Counted from the first letter of the stretch, positions 46,899-55,675 are shown. The stretch: DNA of 64,000 nt from Clostridium sp. D53t1_180928_C8 (GCF_015667795.1 NZ_JADPEL010000013.1:33700-97699); one strand, 5' to 3'. Numbers and translations are program-made. The notes: a model not told the origin generated them from the letters alone.

Positions 46899-47421
46899 TT
46901 ATAACAGCCTCTCCTTTTTTTACATGATCTACAGCTTTTAAAATTACAGGTATTAATATAAGTTGAATAATTATTCCTGGTATTGCTTTAACAAAAGTAG
47001 TAGTTAAGAATGCTGTAAATACAAATCCATTCCCTCCAACTGTTAATAAGATATAATTTACTATTCCTGATACTACTCTCCCTATAACCATTGCCCCTAT
47101 TAATGATACAAAAATATTACACTTTTTATCTTTATATAATAATCCAGTAATTATTCCATATGTTGCAAGCTCAAATGCCATTGCAACTGCTGTTGGAAAT
47201 ATTGGTGGCATACCTAAAAGTGCTGAATTAATAAATGGTAATAAAATTCCTATTATTAATCCATATCTCTTTCCTAAAATCACTCCACATAATAGCACTG
47301 GAATATGCATTGGCAAGAATATTGGTCCTGGCAAACTAGTTGCATGAAAAATATAAGGTATTACTATACCTATAGCAAGAAATAATGCAGCCCATACTAA
47401 ATCTTTTGTCTTTTCATTCAT
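46891..47421 (-). CDS. ECF transporter S component, substrate unknown
   Basis: A 176-residue integral membrane protein with five to six helices and the typical S-component sequences FLPMHIPVLLCGVILGKRYG and MPPIFPTAVAMAFELATYG. It captures a micronutrient and pairs with shared ECF energising proteins coded elsewhere. TGGAGGGG precedes the ATG. It shares its transcript with a methyltransferase, and the 140-nt leader carries an attenuator-like structure, so substrate-responsive control is likely. The partner and leader do not match the thiamine, riboflavin, folate, biotin or cobalamin arrangements I know. Confidence 0.88.
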   Translation of the reverse strand: MNEKTKDLVWAALFLAIGIVIPYIFHATSLPGPIFLPMHIPVLLCGVILGKRYGLIIGILLPFINSALLGMPPIFPTAVAMAFELATYGIITGLLYKDKKCNIFVSLIGAMVIGRVVSGIVNYILLTVGGNGFVFTAFLTTTFVKAIPGIIIQLILIPVILKAVDHVKKGEAVING

Positions 47422-47458
47422 AAAAACCCCTCCATAAATTTAATATAAAAAAAATAAA

Positions 47459-47562
47459 AGGTATAGCAAATCTGCTATACCTTCGTGATATACTTTTATA
47501 ATAATTATTTTTTTATAAAATAAAGTCTGTCTTCGTGACAAACTAATGGAAATTTATTACAT
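47459..47562 (-). promoter_or_regulatory. Unassigned structured leader: two CACGAAG hairpins and an attenuator
   Basis: On the minus strand an extended -10 TGTGATAAT (GATAAT at 47569-47574) should start RNA near 47562. Hairpin 1 spans 47524-47544 (8 bp, loop ACGAA). Hairpin 2 spans 47476-47492 (6 bp, the same loop). Both share the 8-nt word TCACGAAG. The intrinsic terminator (47459-47482, perfect 10-bp arms, then a T run) uses the 3' arm of hairpin 2. Hairpin 2 and the terminator are therefore mutually exclusive, as in an ON riboswitch. It resembles guanidine-II in having two like loops, but the loops have five bases and the genes do not fit. Confidence 0.65.
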
Positions 47563-47634
47563 TTAAATATTATCACAATACCTCTCACTTGTAAATATAT
47601 GTATTAACATTCATTACTTAATTTCATTAAAATA

Positions 47635-47665
47635 AAAAAGAGAATTCATATTGAATTCCCTTTTT
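47635..47665 (-). terminator. Terminator after tRNA-Cys
   Basis: Fourteen-bp arms (47635-47648, 47652-47665) with one mismatch and a T run on the minus strand, 8 nt past the tRNA 3' end. Confidence 0.82.
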
Positions 47666-47672
47666 TATTACT

Positions 47673-47747
<75 letters not shown>

Positions 47748-47812
47748 GTATATATATTATTATATCATTATTTAATAAAAAGTCTAGCTTTTTTTATATC
47801 ATTAATTAAAAC

Positions 47813-47848
47813 ACTTATAAAGGAACCATATATAGCCCCTTTATAAGT
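47813..47848 (-). terminator. Terminator of the SPFH operon
   Basis: Perfect 11-bp arms (47813-47823, 47838-47848), followed on the minus strand by GTTTTAATT. It ends the transcript of the three-gene SPFH unit. Confidence 0.75.
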
Positions 47849-47856
47849 AATGATTG

Positions 47857-48027
47857 CTATAATTTTTTCTTATACTCCATATAAGCATTTATAAAGGATA
47901 AAATAGATACAATAGTATTTGATAAAATTAGAGGAAATGTCCTATTACTTATTAACATAAATATTGAACTTAATAAAAAACAAACTCCAGCAATTAACCA
48001 TAAAATTATAGTTGCTTTAACATTCAT
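47857..48027 (-). CDS. Small two-helix membrane protein (56 aa)
   Basis: A short ORF with a strong AGGAGTG seven bases before the ATG. The protein has hydrophobic helices at about 6-26 and 31-47 and a charged end (EYKKKL). It lies 30 nt after the SPFH stop codon and just before a terminator, so it is probably the third gene of that operon. The family is not recognised. Confidence 0.7.
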   Translation of the reverse strand: MNVKATIILWLIAGVCFLLSSIFMLISNRTFPLILSNTIVSILSFINAYMEYKKKL

Positions 48028-48057
48028 AATAACTCACTCCTAAACCCTATACTAAAT

Positions 48058-48870
48058 TTACTCAATGCTATTTATATCTATAAATGGTGTTACATCTCCA
48101 CTACTAACCTTTGGTAAAATACCATCCCATTTTTCTATATACATTTTCATTAAAATTTCATCATTAAGATCCTGCGTTAAAATCTTATTAGATTCAGCTT
48201 CCCCTTGTGCTTTAATTATTTTAGCATCTGCTTCCCCTTGTGATTCTACCTTTTTTCTTTCAGCTTCAATTTGTGCCTTTTGTGCTTCTATTTTTGCTGT
48301 TTCTAATTCTTGTTGTTTATTTATTCTTTCTTGTATAGCTTTAGCTGTTTCAGCATCTAATTCTATTCTTGAAAAATTAACTGAATCTATTATTATTCCA
48401 TACTCATTAAATTTTTCCTTTACATGAGCTAAAACATTTAAATTTAGTTCAGATCTTTTTTCACCATATATGTCTATAACCGAAAATGTAGAAGATACTT
48501 CTGATGTCCATGCTTTCATTTTACCTCTTATAAAATTCTCCTCTATTTCCTTACCTGTTTGTCCCTTAAATCTTGTAAAAGTTTCTGGAAGTGTATCTAC
48601 ATCAAAATGATAGCTAAACTCTAAATCAACATTTACTGTTTTTCCATCCGAAGTTGGTATCATAAATGAATCATCATCTAATGATCCTTCCTTTTTATCT
48701 CTTGAAAGATATGCCTGTTCTGTAGCAACTGAATATTGTGATACCCTTTGAAATGGTGAAACAATTCTTAATCCTTGTGTTAATACATTATCTTGAATAC
48801 CACCTCTTAGATTATATACAACACCTACATATCCTGGCTTTATTTTATGAGTTGATAATGCTAATAACAC
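48058..48870 (-). CDS. SPFH/prohibitin-family protein with probable N-terminal frameshift
   Basis: The 270-residue frame contains an SPFH (band 7) domain (about 10-190; IKPGYVGVVYNLRGG, NVDLEFSYHFDV) and a helical, Ala/Glu/Lys-rich oligomerisation tail. It opens at a GTG pressed against GGGGGGA, a poor start. Upstream, from ATG at 48934 (GAGGGGG at 9 nt), another frame reads a lysine-rich start and a membrane helix (GGVVVAGVIILGG), then reaches the G6 run (48872-48877). Removing one G joins both frames into a normal SPFH N-terminus. The gene is thus either frameshifted, slipped in this clone, or read by slippage. It overlaps a 49-aa membrane protein gene upstream and is followed by a 56-aa one. 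Confidence 0.8.
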   Translation of the reverse strand: MLLALSTHKIKPGYVGVVYNLRGGIQDNVLTQGLRIVSPFQRVSQYSVATEQAYLSRDKKEGSLDDDSFMIPTSDGKTVNVDLEFSYHFDVDTLPETFTRFKGQTGKEIEENFIRGKMKAWTSEVSSTFSVIDIYGEKRSELNLNVLAHVKEKFNEYGIIIDSVNFSRIELDAETAKAIQERINKQQELETAKIEAQKAQIEAERKKVESQGEADAKIIKAQGEAESNKILTQDLNDEILMKMYIEKWDGILPKVSSGDVTPFIDINSIE

Positions 48871-48920
48871 TCCCCCCTAATATAATTACACCAGCAACTA
48901 CTACACCTCCAATAATCTTA

Positions 48921-49070
48921 TTACCTTTTTTCATTTTTTTCATCCCCCTCATCATTACTAAACAATTCTTTGAAATATTTTCTAATAAACTTCCCTATTA
49001 TTTCAAAACTAGGCGAAATTATTAGCCATAATAGACATAAACTAATTAAAATAATTAAAGCTAATACCAT
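48921..49070 (-). CDS. Small single-helix membrane protein (49 aa)
   Basis: The ATG at 49070 is preceded by TAGGGGG at 6 nt. Residues 1-20 are strongly hydrophobic (MVLALIILISLCLLWLIISP) and the tail is acidic (NDEGDEKNEKR). Its last 14 bases overlap the start of the SPFH gene, so translation is coupled. It appears to be an accessory membrane partner of the SPFH protein. The family is not recognised. Confidence 0.65.
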   Translation of the reverse strand: MVLALIILISLCLLWLIISPSFEIIGKFIRKYFKELFSNDEGDEKNEKR

Positions 49071-49320
49071 TTTCATCCCCCTATAAATTTATGTATAGTT
49101 CATCTTTGTATATATTTTTTATAATTATTTTATATATTTTATTTAATCATATTATACAGTATTTATTACCTTTTAATAATTATGATTTATTATCATTTTT
49201 TATCTTTATTTCTTATTTTTATTCATTTTATCTATTATAGTTAAATTATTCTATAAATTAGTTAATATATCTCATTTTTTCTTTATTTATCAACACATTT
49301 AATATATATTATTCATTTAT

Positions 49321-49342
49321 AAAAAAAGAGCCGTAACGGCTC
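49321..49342 (-). terminator. Terminator after the CsoR-type gene
   Basis: Compact GC stem (GAGCCG/CGGCTC, 49328-49342) with a TTA loop and seven T on the minus-strand exit. Confidence 0.88.
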
Positions 49343-49361
49343 CATATATTAAAATAAAATT

Positions 49362-49721
49362 TTATCTAATAAATTTTTCTATTGCTAAATTCAAGTTATC
49401 TATAGCATTCTTATCACCAGATTCTACAGCTTCAACTATACAAGTCTCAATATGTTCTTTTAAAATTATTTTTCCAGTATTATTTAAGTTCGTTACCACT
49501 TCTGCCAATTGAACTAAAACTTCACTACAATCTCTATCTTCGTGAACCATACCCTTTACTAATTCTAATTGTCCTAATGCTCTTGATAATTTATTTAATA
49601 CTAATTTAGTATTTTCGTGAGAGTGTGTATGAGTATGCCCTTCCATATTTTCATGTGTATGAGTATATGTTTGTCCATTTTTTCCTATGTGCACATGTTC
49701 CATAACATTATTAGTACTCAT
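49362..49721 (-). CDS. CsoR/RcnR-family metal-sensing repressor with His-rich N-terminus
   Basis: A 119-residue DUF156 repressor. The Cu(I)-CsoR ligand set is intact: Cys65, His90 and Cys94, spaced 25 and 4 as in Mycobacterium CsoR, after the RALGQLELVKGM helix. Residues 8-37 form an added His/Thr-rich stretch (HTHTHEN, GHTHTHSH) that may bind extra metal. The family regulates copA/copZ or nickel/cobalt efflux, but no transporter is adjacent, so it acts in trans or on its own promoter. AGGAGG precedes the ATG. Confidence 0.9.
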   Translation of the reverse strand: MSTNNVMEHVHIGKNGQTYTHTHENMEGHTHTHSHENTKLVLNKLSRALGQLELVKGMVHEDRDCSEVLVQLAEVVTNLNNTGKIILKEHIETCIVEAVESGDKNAIDNLNLAIEKFIR

Positions 49722-49938
49722 TTTTTTATTCCTCCTAAACCTTTTATTAATGGATAATAATAAATACTATTTTCACTACTTAATATATATTAATTAATTT
49801 TTGAATTATAACTAAATATATAAATTACCCACACATCTTATATTACTATTAAATACAATATCATCAAACAATTCCCATATATTTTAATATCTCTCCTGTT
49901 TCTTAATAATTAATAGTTTTTATTCTCTAATTAAATTC

Positions 49939-49978
49939 ATAAAAAGGTATGAAAAACTCTCTTCCCATACCTTTTTAT
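49939..49978 (-). terminator. Terminator of the alpha-galactoside operon
   Basis: Perfect 13-bp arms (49939-49951, 49966-49978), T-rich on the minus exit, 19 nt after the alpha-galactosidase stop. Confidence 0.85.
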
Positions 49979-49996
49979 AATTAATTATACTAGATT

Positions 49997-51316
49997 TTAT
50001 CTATAATTACTCATATAAACACCATGAGCTTCAATCATCTCATCACACATTTTCACGATATCATCAATAGATAATTCCGCTGCAGTATGTGGATCCATCA
50101 TTGCTGCTTGATATATTTTTTCTTTCTCTCCCGTAACTGCTGCTTCTATAGCTAATAACTGAGCATTAATATTACTAATATTCATAGCTGCAAGTTGTGT
50201 TGGTAATTTTCCTACATAAGTTGGATGAATTCCCATATTATCAACTAAACAAGGTACTTCAACACATGCATCACTTGGTAAATTATCAATTAATCCTTGA
50301 TTTAAAACATTGCCACCTATCTTATAAGGTTTTCCTGTTACTATAGCTTCCATTATATATGATGCATACTCATGTGATCTTTCATGAGTAATTTTTCCAT
50401 CATTTAATATACTATCTCTCTCCTCTTTCCATCCCTTAATTTGATTTATACATCTTCTTGGATATTCATCTAAAGGAATATTAAACTTATCTATAAGCTC
50501 AGGATACTTAGACTTAATAAAAAATGGATTATATTCTGAATTATGCTCACTTGATTCTGTACAATAATATCCTAAATGTTTAATATATTCATATCTAACC
50601 ATATCATCATGCTTTTCTTTAGCATTTTTTTCATTAGCTCTTTTTCTTATCTCTGGATATAAATCATTGCCATCTTTGTCATAAATCTCTAATAACCACC
50701 CCATATGATTTATTCCTGCTATAAGTTCTTTTCTTCCTTCTAGCTTATCTTCCATATTTAATCCATTTAATAAAGTTTCCGAACAAACTTGTACACTATG
50801 ACAAAGCCCTATAGTTTTTACATTTGTATATCTTTGCATATATCCTGTTAACATAGCCATAGGATTAGTATAATTTAAGAAATATGCTTCAGGGCAAACC
50901 TCTTCCATATCTCTTGCAAAGTCAGCCATTACAGGAATAGTTCTTAAGGCTCTCATTATACCACCAATTCCCATAGTATCAGCTATAGTTTGTTTCAAAC
51001 CATATTTTTTAGGAATTTCGAAATCAATAACTGTACAAGGTTCGTATCCTCCTACTTGTATTGCATTTACTACAAAAGTAGCTCCTCTAAGAGCTTCTTT
51101 ACGATTTTCTATACCTAAATAAATCTTTATATTTGCTTTTCCCTCATTAACATTATTGTTAATTGCTTTTAATATTAATTCACTCTCTTTTAATCTTTCT
51201 TCATCAATATCATATAATGCAATTTCACTTTCACATAAGGCTGGTGTACACATACAATCTCCTAATACGTTTCTTGCAAAAACAGTGCTTCCCGCCCCCA
51301 TAAATGTAATTTTCAT
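49997..51316 (-). CDS. melA: GH4-family alpha-galactosidase (NAD+/Mn2+-dependent)
   Basis: A 439-residue GH4 enzyme that hydrolyses alpha-galactosides such as melibiose or raffinose by an NAD+ redox mechanism. The N-terminal Rossmann motif FMGAGSTVFARN, the ADTMGIGGIMRALRTIP stretch typical of MelA, and the metal-binding GLCHSVQ and GINHMGW regions are intact. It is the last gene of a sugar ABC operon and lies 121 nt after the second permease. 6-phospho-glucosidases of GH4 have different motifs, so alpha-galactosidase is the best reading. Confidence 0.88.
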   Translation of the reverse strand: MKITFMGAGSTVFARNVLGDCMCTPALCESEIALYDIDEERLKESELILKAINNNVNEGKANIKIYLGIENRKEALRGATFVVNAIQVGGYEPCTVIDFEIPKKYGLKQTIADTMGIGGIMRALRTIPVMADFARDMEEVCPEAYFLNYTNPMAMLTGYMQRYTNVKTIGLCHSVQVCSETLLNGLNMEDKLEGRKELIAGINHMGWLLEIYDKDGNDLYPEIRKRANEKNAKEKHDDMVRYEYIKHLGYYCTESSEHNSEYNPFFIKSKYPELIDKFNIPLDEYPRRCINQIKGWKEERDSILNDGKITHERSHEYASYIMEAIVTGKPYKIGGNVLNQGLIDNLPSDACVEVPCLVDNMGIHPTYVGKLPTQLAAMNISNINAQLLAIEAAVTGEKEKIYQAAMMDPHTAAELSIDDIVKMCDEMIEAHGVYMSNYR

Positions 51317-51437
51317 TTTCTATTCCCCCCAATTGAAATTTATTAATTATTAATGGTAAAAATAAACATCAATTTACTACCATTTTATTCTTCAATATTT
51401 TAATTTTTTCATCAATACTCTAACTGCTAATGCTTAT

Positions 51438-52325
51438 CTAAAGCTTACTACCTGATGTTGCAATACCCTCAATAAATTGTTTTTGGAATATAACATATAT
51501 AATAATCATTGGTATACATGCAAGTACTGATGCTGCCATTAATTCTGGATAGTTTGTAGAGAATTGTCCTTGAAGTTTTGCCAAAGCAGCAGCCAACGGC
51601 ATAGTACTTTGCTCTGTATTTACTACTAAAGGCCACATTAACTCTTTAAAAGCAAATAATGCAGTAAATATACCAAGTGCAACTAACGAAGATTTTACTA
51701 ATGGAAGCATTACATGTAAAAACGTTTGTCCAATGTTACATCCATCTAATCTTGCCGCCTCTTCTAAATCTTTTGGTAATCCCATAAATGCTTGTCTTAA
51801 TAAAAACGTACCAAATGCTGTTACTAATCCAGGAAATACCAAAGCAAACATTGTATTTAACAATCCTAGCTTACTTATTATTTGATATTGTGGAATTATA
51901 AAAATTTGTGATGGAATCATCATTTGCACTAATACAATAGTAAAAGCTATATTTTTCCCTTTAAAATTCAATCGTGCAAAAGCATATCCTGCCATTGTAG
52001 CTGTAACTAATGCACAAATAACTCTCCAAACTATAAGTAAAATTGTATTCCAATATAATCTAAAAAAATTCATTTGTTTTATTACTGATTGAAATGCATC
52101 ACTTCTCCACTTTGATGGAAATATTACAAAGGGGTCTAACTGAGTTGTTTCAGAAACAGTTTTAAAAGCCGTTAGCACCATCCATACAAATGGTATAATC
52201 ATAATTACTGCTCCAACTATTAAAACAATGTGTACAAGTATATTAGCTTTTTTAACTGACCCACGTTTAGAAACAGGAGTAGTAGAATTATCTATTTGTA
52301 CAGATATATTTGATTTATTTTCCAT
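51438..52325 (-). CDS. Carbohydrate ABC transporter permease (MsmG/MalG type)
   Basis: A 295-residue permease with six helices and the EAA loop (DLEEAARLDGCNIGQTFLHV). It is the inner-membrane partner of the permease just upstream (17-nt gap). An N-terminal 27-residue cytosolic extension is present. No ATPase is coded in the operon, so it probably uses a shared MsmK/MsiK-type ATPase from elsewhere. Confidence 0.9.
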   Translation of the reverse strand: MENKSNISVQIDNSTTPVSKRGSVKKANILVHIVLIVGAVIMIIPFVWMVLTAFKTVSETTQLDPFVIFPSKWRSDAFQSVIKQMNFFRLYWNTILLIVWRVICALVTATMAGYAFARLNFKGKNIAFTIVLVQMMIPSQIFIIPQYQIISKLGLLNTMFALVFPGLVTAFGTFLLRQAFMGLPKDLEEAARLDGCNIGQTFLHVMLPLVKSSLVALGIFTALFAFKELMWPLVVNTEQSTMPLAAALAKLQGQFSTNYPELMAASVLACIPMIIIYVIFQKQFIEGIATSGSKL

Positions 52326-52342
52326 AATTAATACACTCCTCT

Positions 52343-53245
52343 CTAATCATAATGTACCCATTTCTTTTGACAAACCATTTGAATTGCTGTAATTATTAAG
52401 ATTACAACTAATAACAGCATAACAATTGCTGATCCGTATCCCTTATTAGATTGAATAAAAGAATATTTATAAAATAAATATACTAGTGATTGACATTTTT
52501 CTAATGCTGGATTTGTCTTATCTATCATCATGTAAATAACATCAAAAACTTGTAAGGCCGCAATAATTCTTGTTACTGTAACAAAGAACATTGTTGGCGA
52601 AATTAAAGGTAATGTTATGCTAAAAAATTGTTTGACTCTTCCTGCTCCATCAATAGTTGCTGCTTCGTAATAATCTTTAGGTATTTCTTGAAGTCCCGCT
52701 AAAAATAACACCATATTATAACCAATAACTGACCATACTCCTACTAAAGCAATAAATATAATAGCTATCTTAGGATTAGAGATCCAATTAATAGGATTCA
52801 TTCCAACAGTATTTCTAATATAATTAAGCAACCCAAATTCTGAATTATATAGCCATCTCCAAACCATTGCTACTGCAGCTGGTGCAGCAACCATTGGCAA
52901 AAAATATATAGTTCTATAAATTGTTCTTGCTTTTATTTTTCTATTCAATAGAACTGCTAATAATATTGCAATTACTATTGATAATGGAACTTCAACAATT
53001 GCATATTTAAATGTATTTAAAAGAGCTTGCCATACATCTGAATCTCCAAGCAACTTTCTATAGTTATCTAATCCAATGAATACATTTCCTTTTCCAAAGG
53101 CACCTGTCTTAAAAAAGCTTTCATACGCAGCTTGAAAAAGTGGTATTATATTCAAAATAAATAATCCTATCATCGTTGGTAATATAAATATCCAACCCCA
53201 AATGAATTCACTTCTGCTTCTCTTTGAGCTTTTACTCTTTTCCAT
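52343..53245 (-). CDS. Carbohydrate ABC transporter permease (MsmF/MalF type)
   Basis: A 300-residue permease with six helices and the EAA motif YYEAATIDGAGRVKQFF. AAAGGAGG precedes the ATG. It lies between the solute-binding lipoprotein and the second permease. Confidence 0.9.
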   Translation of the reverse strand: MEKSKSSKRSRSEFIWGWIFILPTMIGLFILNIIPLFQAAYESFFKTGAFGKGNVFIGLDNYRKLLGDSDVWQALLNTFKYAIVEVPLSIVIAILLAVLLNRKIKARTIYRTIYFLPMVAAPAAVAMVWRWLYNSEFGLLNYIRNTVGMNPINWISNPKIAIIFIALVGVWSVIGYNMVLFLAGLQEIPKDYYEAATIDGAGRVKQFFSITLPLISPTMFFVTVTRIIAALQVFDVIYMMIDKTNPALEKCQSLVYLFYKYSFIQSNKGYGSAIVMLLLVVILIITAIQMVCQKKWVHYD

Positions 53246-53292
53246 CTCTATTTACCTCCTTTGTTATATAAATACAATGAAAATTTGCTGTG

Positions 53293-54615
53293 CTATTGCT
53301 CGTCTGATAATATTTCATTCATTTGAGTTGTTATATCATTACAAACATCTTTAACTTCCTTCTTTCCTGTCCAAGCATCTATTAATTTTTCAGAAGTCAT
53401 CTCTTCCCATGTTACAGTTGTTTTTGAATATGGCCTAATAACTAAATTGTCCATCATATCTAAATAGGCTTTTAAATTAAAATTTGGATAAGCTTTAACC
53501 CAGTTTTCAGTTGTTCCTTCATAAGCAGAAATAACAACACCTAAATCTGATTGCTTTTGTTGTGCTTCCTTTGACCCTAAATACTCAATTAATTGCCAAG
53601 CTTCATCTGGATATGAGGTATTTGCTGATGCAGCCCATCCTAATCCATTATAAATTGAAACTCTATTCCCTGTTATAGTATCTTTAGGTAATACTGCAAT
53701 ATCACAATTTGCTTTTACATAATCATTGTTACATAACTCTGCCAACATCCATGATCCTTGAGTTATCATAGCTACTTTACCTGCTTCAAATAATGCAGTA
53801 TCATCATTTTCTGTAACTACTTCATAAGCAGGTGTATGTCCATCTTTTATTATTCCAGTGATAAACTCTAATGCTTGAACAGTCTTTGGATCATTCATCT
53901 TAGATTCTTTTTTGTCATCAGATATAATTCTTCCACCCATACTATATACTGTGTTATACCAACCTGCTTGATTATTTGTTGGCTTAATTGCATATCCAAA
54001 CTGACTTCCATCATCCTTAGTTAATTTTCCACATGCTTCTTTAAAGTCATCCCATGTCCAATTTTCATTTGGATACTCAACTCCAGCCTCATCAAACATG
54101 GTCTTGTTATACCAAAGTGCAATTGTATCAATATCCTTTGGTATTGCAAACTGCTTATCTTGGTAATTATATATTTGTACTATATCTTCTGGATACTTAG
54201 TTAAATCTATCATATTGCTTGATTTAATCTTGTCAGTTAAATCTAATAACATTTCATATTCGGTATATCTAGATATTTCATTTGAATGCATCCAAAATAC
54301 ATCTGGTAACGAGCCCCCTGTAGCACCAGCCTCTAACATTGTCCAATATTGTTCCCATGGAGTAACTTGAATATCTACTTCAATTCCAGTTTTATCAGTA
54401 AAATCATTTACAATTTCTTGAATCCCATCTAATTGATTTTTATCCCATATTGCAACTACTAATTTCCCAGATGAATTAGAAATATCTGTTGATACCTCTG
54501 TATCTTCACTTTTTGTTTTGCCTTCTTTACCTGTTGTAGAACCACCTGAACAAGATGTTAACGTTATCATTAATGATGCTGTTAATAATCCAGCTAAAAA
54601 CTTTTTAATACTCAT
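53293..54615 (-). CDS. Sugar ABC transporter substrate-binding lipoprotein (MsmE-like)
   Basis: A 440-residue exported lipoprotein with signal peptide and lipobox LTSC (acylated Cys22), followed by a family 1 extracellular solute-binding fold. It is the first gene of the alpha-galactoside operon and is divergent from the AraC regulator. GGAGGGG precedes the ATG. The likely ligand is raffinose, melibiose or another alpha-galactoside, inferred from the linked alpha-galactosidase. Confidence 0.92.
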   Translation of the reverse strand: MSIKKFLAGLLTASLMITLTSCSGGSTTGKEGKTKSEDTEVSTDISNSSGKLVVAIWDKNQLDGIQEIVNDFTDKTGIEVDIQVTPWEQYWTMLEAGATGGSLPDVFWMHSNEISRYTEYEMLLDLTDKIKSSNMIDLTKYPEDIVQIYNYQDKQFAIPKDIDTIALWYNKTMFDEAGVEYPNENWTWDDFKEACGKLTKDDGSQFGYAIKPTNNQAGWYNTVYSMGGRIISDDKKESKMNDPKTVQALEFITGIIKDGHTPAYEVVTENDDTALFEAGKVAMITQGSWMLAELCNNDYVKANCDIAVLPKDTITGNRVSIYNGLGWAASANTSYPDEAWQLIEYLGSKEAQQKQSDLGVVISAYEGTTENWVKAYPNFNLKAYLDMMDNLVIRPYSKTTVTWEEMTSEKLIDAWTGKKEVKDVCNDITTQMNEILSDEQ

Positions 54616-54701
54616 AAGATCCCCTCCACTTAATACACAAGAACCTTTGTGTTTATTTGTAAATTATGCTATAATTTTACTATAAAACTGTCGTATTGAA
54701 C

Positions 54702-54735
54702 ATGTCTTTTTGTTTTTATGATATGTCTTTTTGTT
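54702..54735. promoter_or_regulatory. AraC-type direct repeats between regulator and transporter genes
   Basis: The 13-mer ATGTCTTTTTGTT occurs at 54702-54714 and 54723-54735, exactly 21 bp apart (two helical turns). It lies just upstream of the promoter region of the solute-binding gene, as expected for an AraC-family activator site. Confidence 0.65.
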
Positions 54736-54763
54736 AAACCCTTAAATAATAGGAGGTAGTTTT

Positions 54764-55675
54764 ATGAGCAAAAATATAAAATTTGATGCATTACAATCTC
54801 AAATAGTTGGTGATGTTCCAACTCATAGTATAGATTTATTTTTAATACATTGTGGTTATCATAAGTGCCCGCCTAATTATATATTTAATCATGAAGAACT
54901 AAATGAATACCATTTACATTTTGTTCTTAATGGTAAAGGAACTCTAATTATTAATAATATTAAATATAATGTGAAAAAAAATGATATTTTCATACTACCC
55001 AAAAATTACCTTGTAAAATACTATGCAGACTCTACTGATCCCTGGGAATATATATGGGTTACTTTTAACGGGACTTTGGCAGATACTTATCTATCATATG
55101 CAAATATAACATCTGAAACACCTGTAATTCATTCAAATATATCAAATGATGTCTATTTAGAGTATGTAGATAAAATGTTAGAAACTTATGAATCAACTTA
55201 TTCAAGTGAATTACGAAGAGCATCATTATTATTTGAACTATTATCTACTCTTATAGAATCTCAAAATAATTCTACTTCATCTGATTCTAACATTAGTGAA
55301 ATTAGTAATGATGTTAATATTTATAGTAATATATCTAGTAATATCCATTCATATACAGAATCGGCCATAAATTTTATAGTGAAAAATTATGCTAACACCA
55401 ATGTAAACGATATAGCTAATTATATCGGAATCAATCGCTGTTATCTTTGTACTATATTTAAAAAACAATTAAATATATCACCTCAAAGATACTTATTAAG
55501 CTTCCGCATGAGAAAGGCTGAGGAGCTTATTCGAACTACACAATATACAATATGTGATATTTCAAATAAAGTCGGATATACTGACTCATTAGTTTTCTCT
55601 AAAATTTTCAAGAAAACTTATGGATTAAGTCCTTCTAATTATCGTAATCAATTTCTTATTAAAGAAAAGGTATAA
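54764..55675 (+). CDS. AraC-family transcriptional activator of the alpha-galactoside operon
   Basis: A 303-residue regulator with an N-terminal cupin-like sensing domain (about 20-110) and two C-terminal HTH motifs (about 205-298; VNDIANYIGINRCYLCTIFK and ICDISNKVGYTDSLVFSKIF). It resembles MsmR/RafR. AGGAGG precedes the ATG. It is divergent from the transporter operon, and twin direct repeats lie between them. Confidence 0.92.
   Translation: MSKNIKFDALQSQIVGDVPTHSIDLFLIHCGYHKCPPNYIFNHEELNEYHLHFVLNGKGTLIINNIKYNVKKNDIFILPKNYLVKYYADSTDPWEYIWVTFNGTLADTYLSYANITSETPVIHSNISNDVYLEYVDKMLETYESTYSSELRRASLLFELLSTLIESQNNSTSSDSNISEISNDVNIYSNISSNIHSYTESAINFIVKNYANTNVNDIANYIGINRCYLCTIFKKQLNISPQRYLLSFRMRKAEELIRTTQYTICDISNKVGYTDSLVFSKIFKKTYGLSPSNYRNQFLIKEKV

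Noticed and set aside
47476-47544. Guanidine-II (mini-ykkC) riboswitch call
   Set aside because: The two like loops are suggestive, but the loops are five bases (ACGAA) by my pairing instead of ACGR tetraloops, and no guanidine exporter follows. Left unassigned.
54635-54652. ACACAA/TTGTGT inverted repeat as a CcpA cre site
   Set aside because: It lacks the central CG and the consensus spacing of cre sites. It may be chance.
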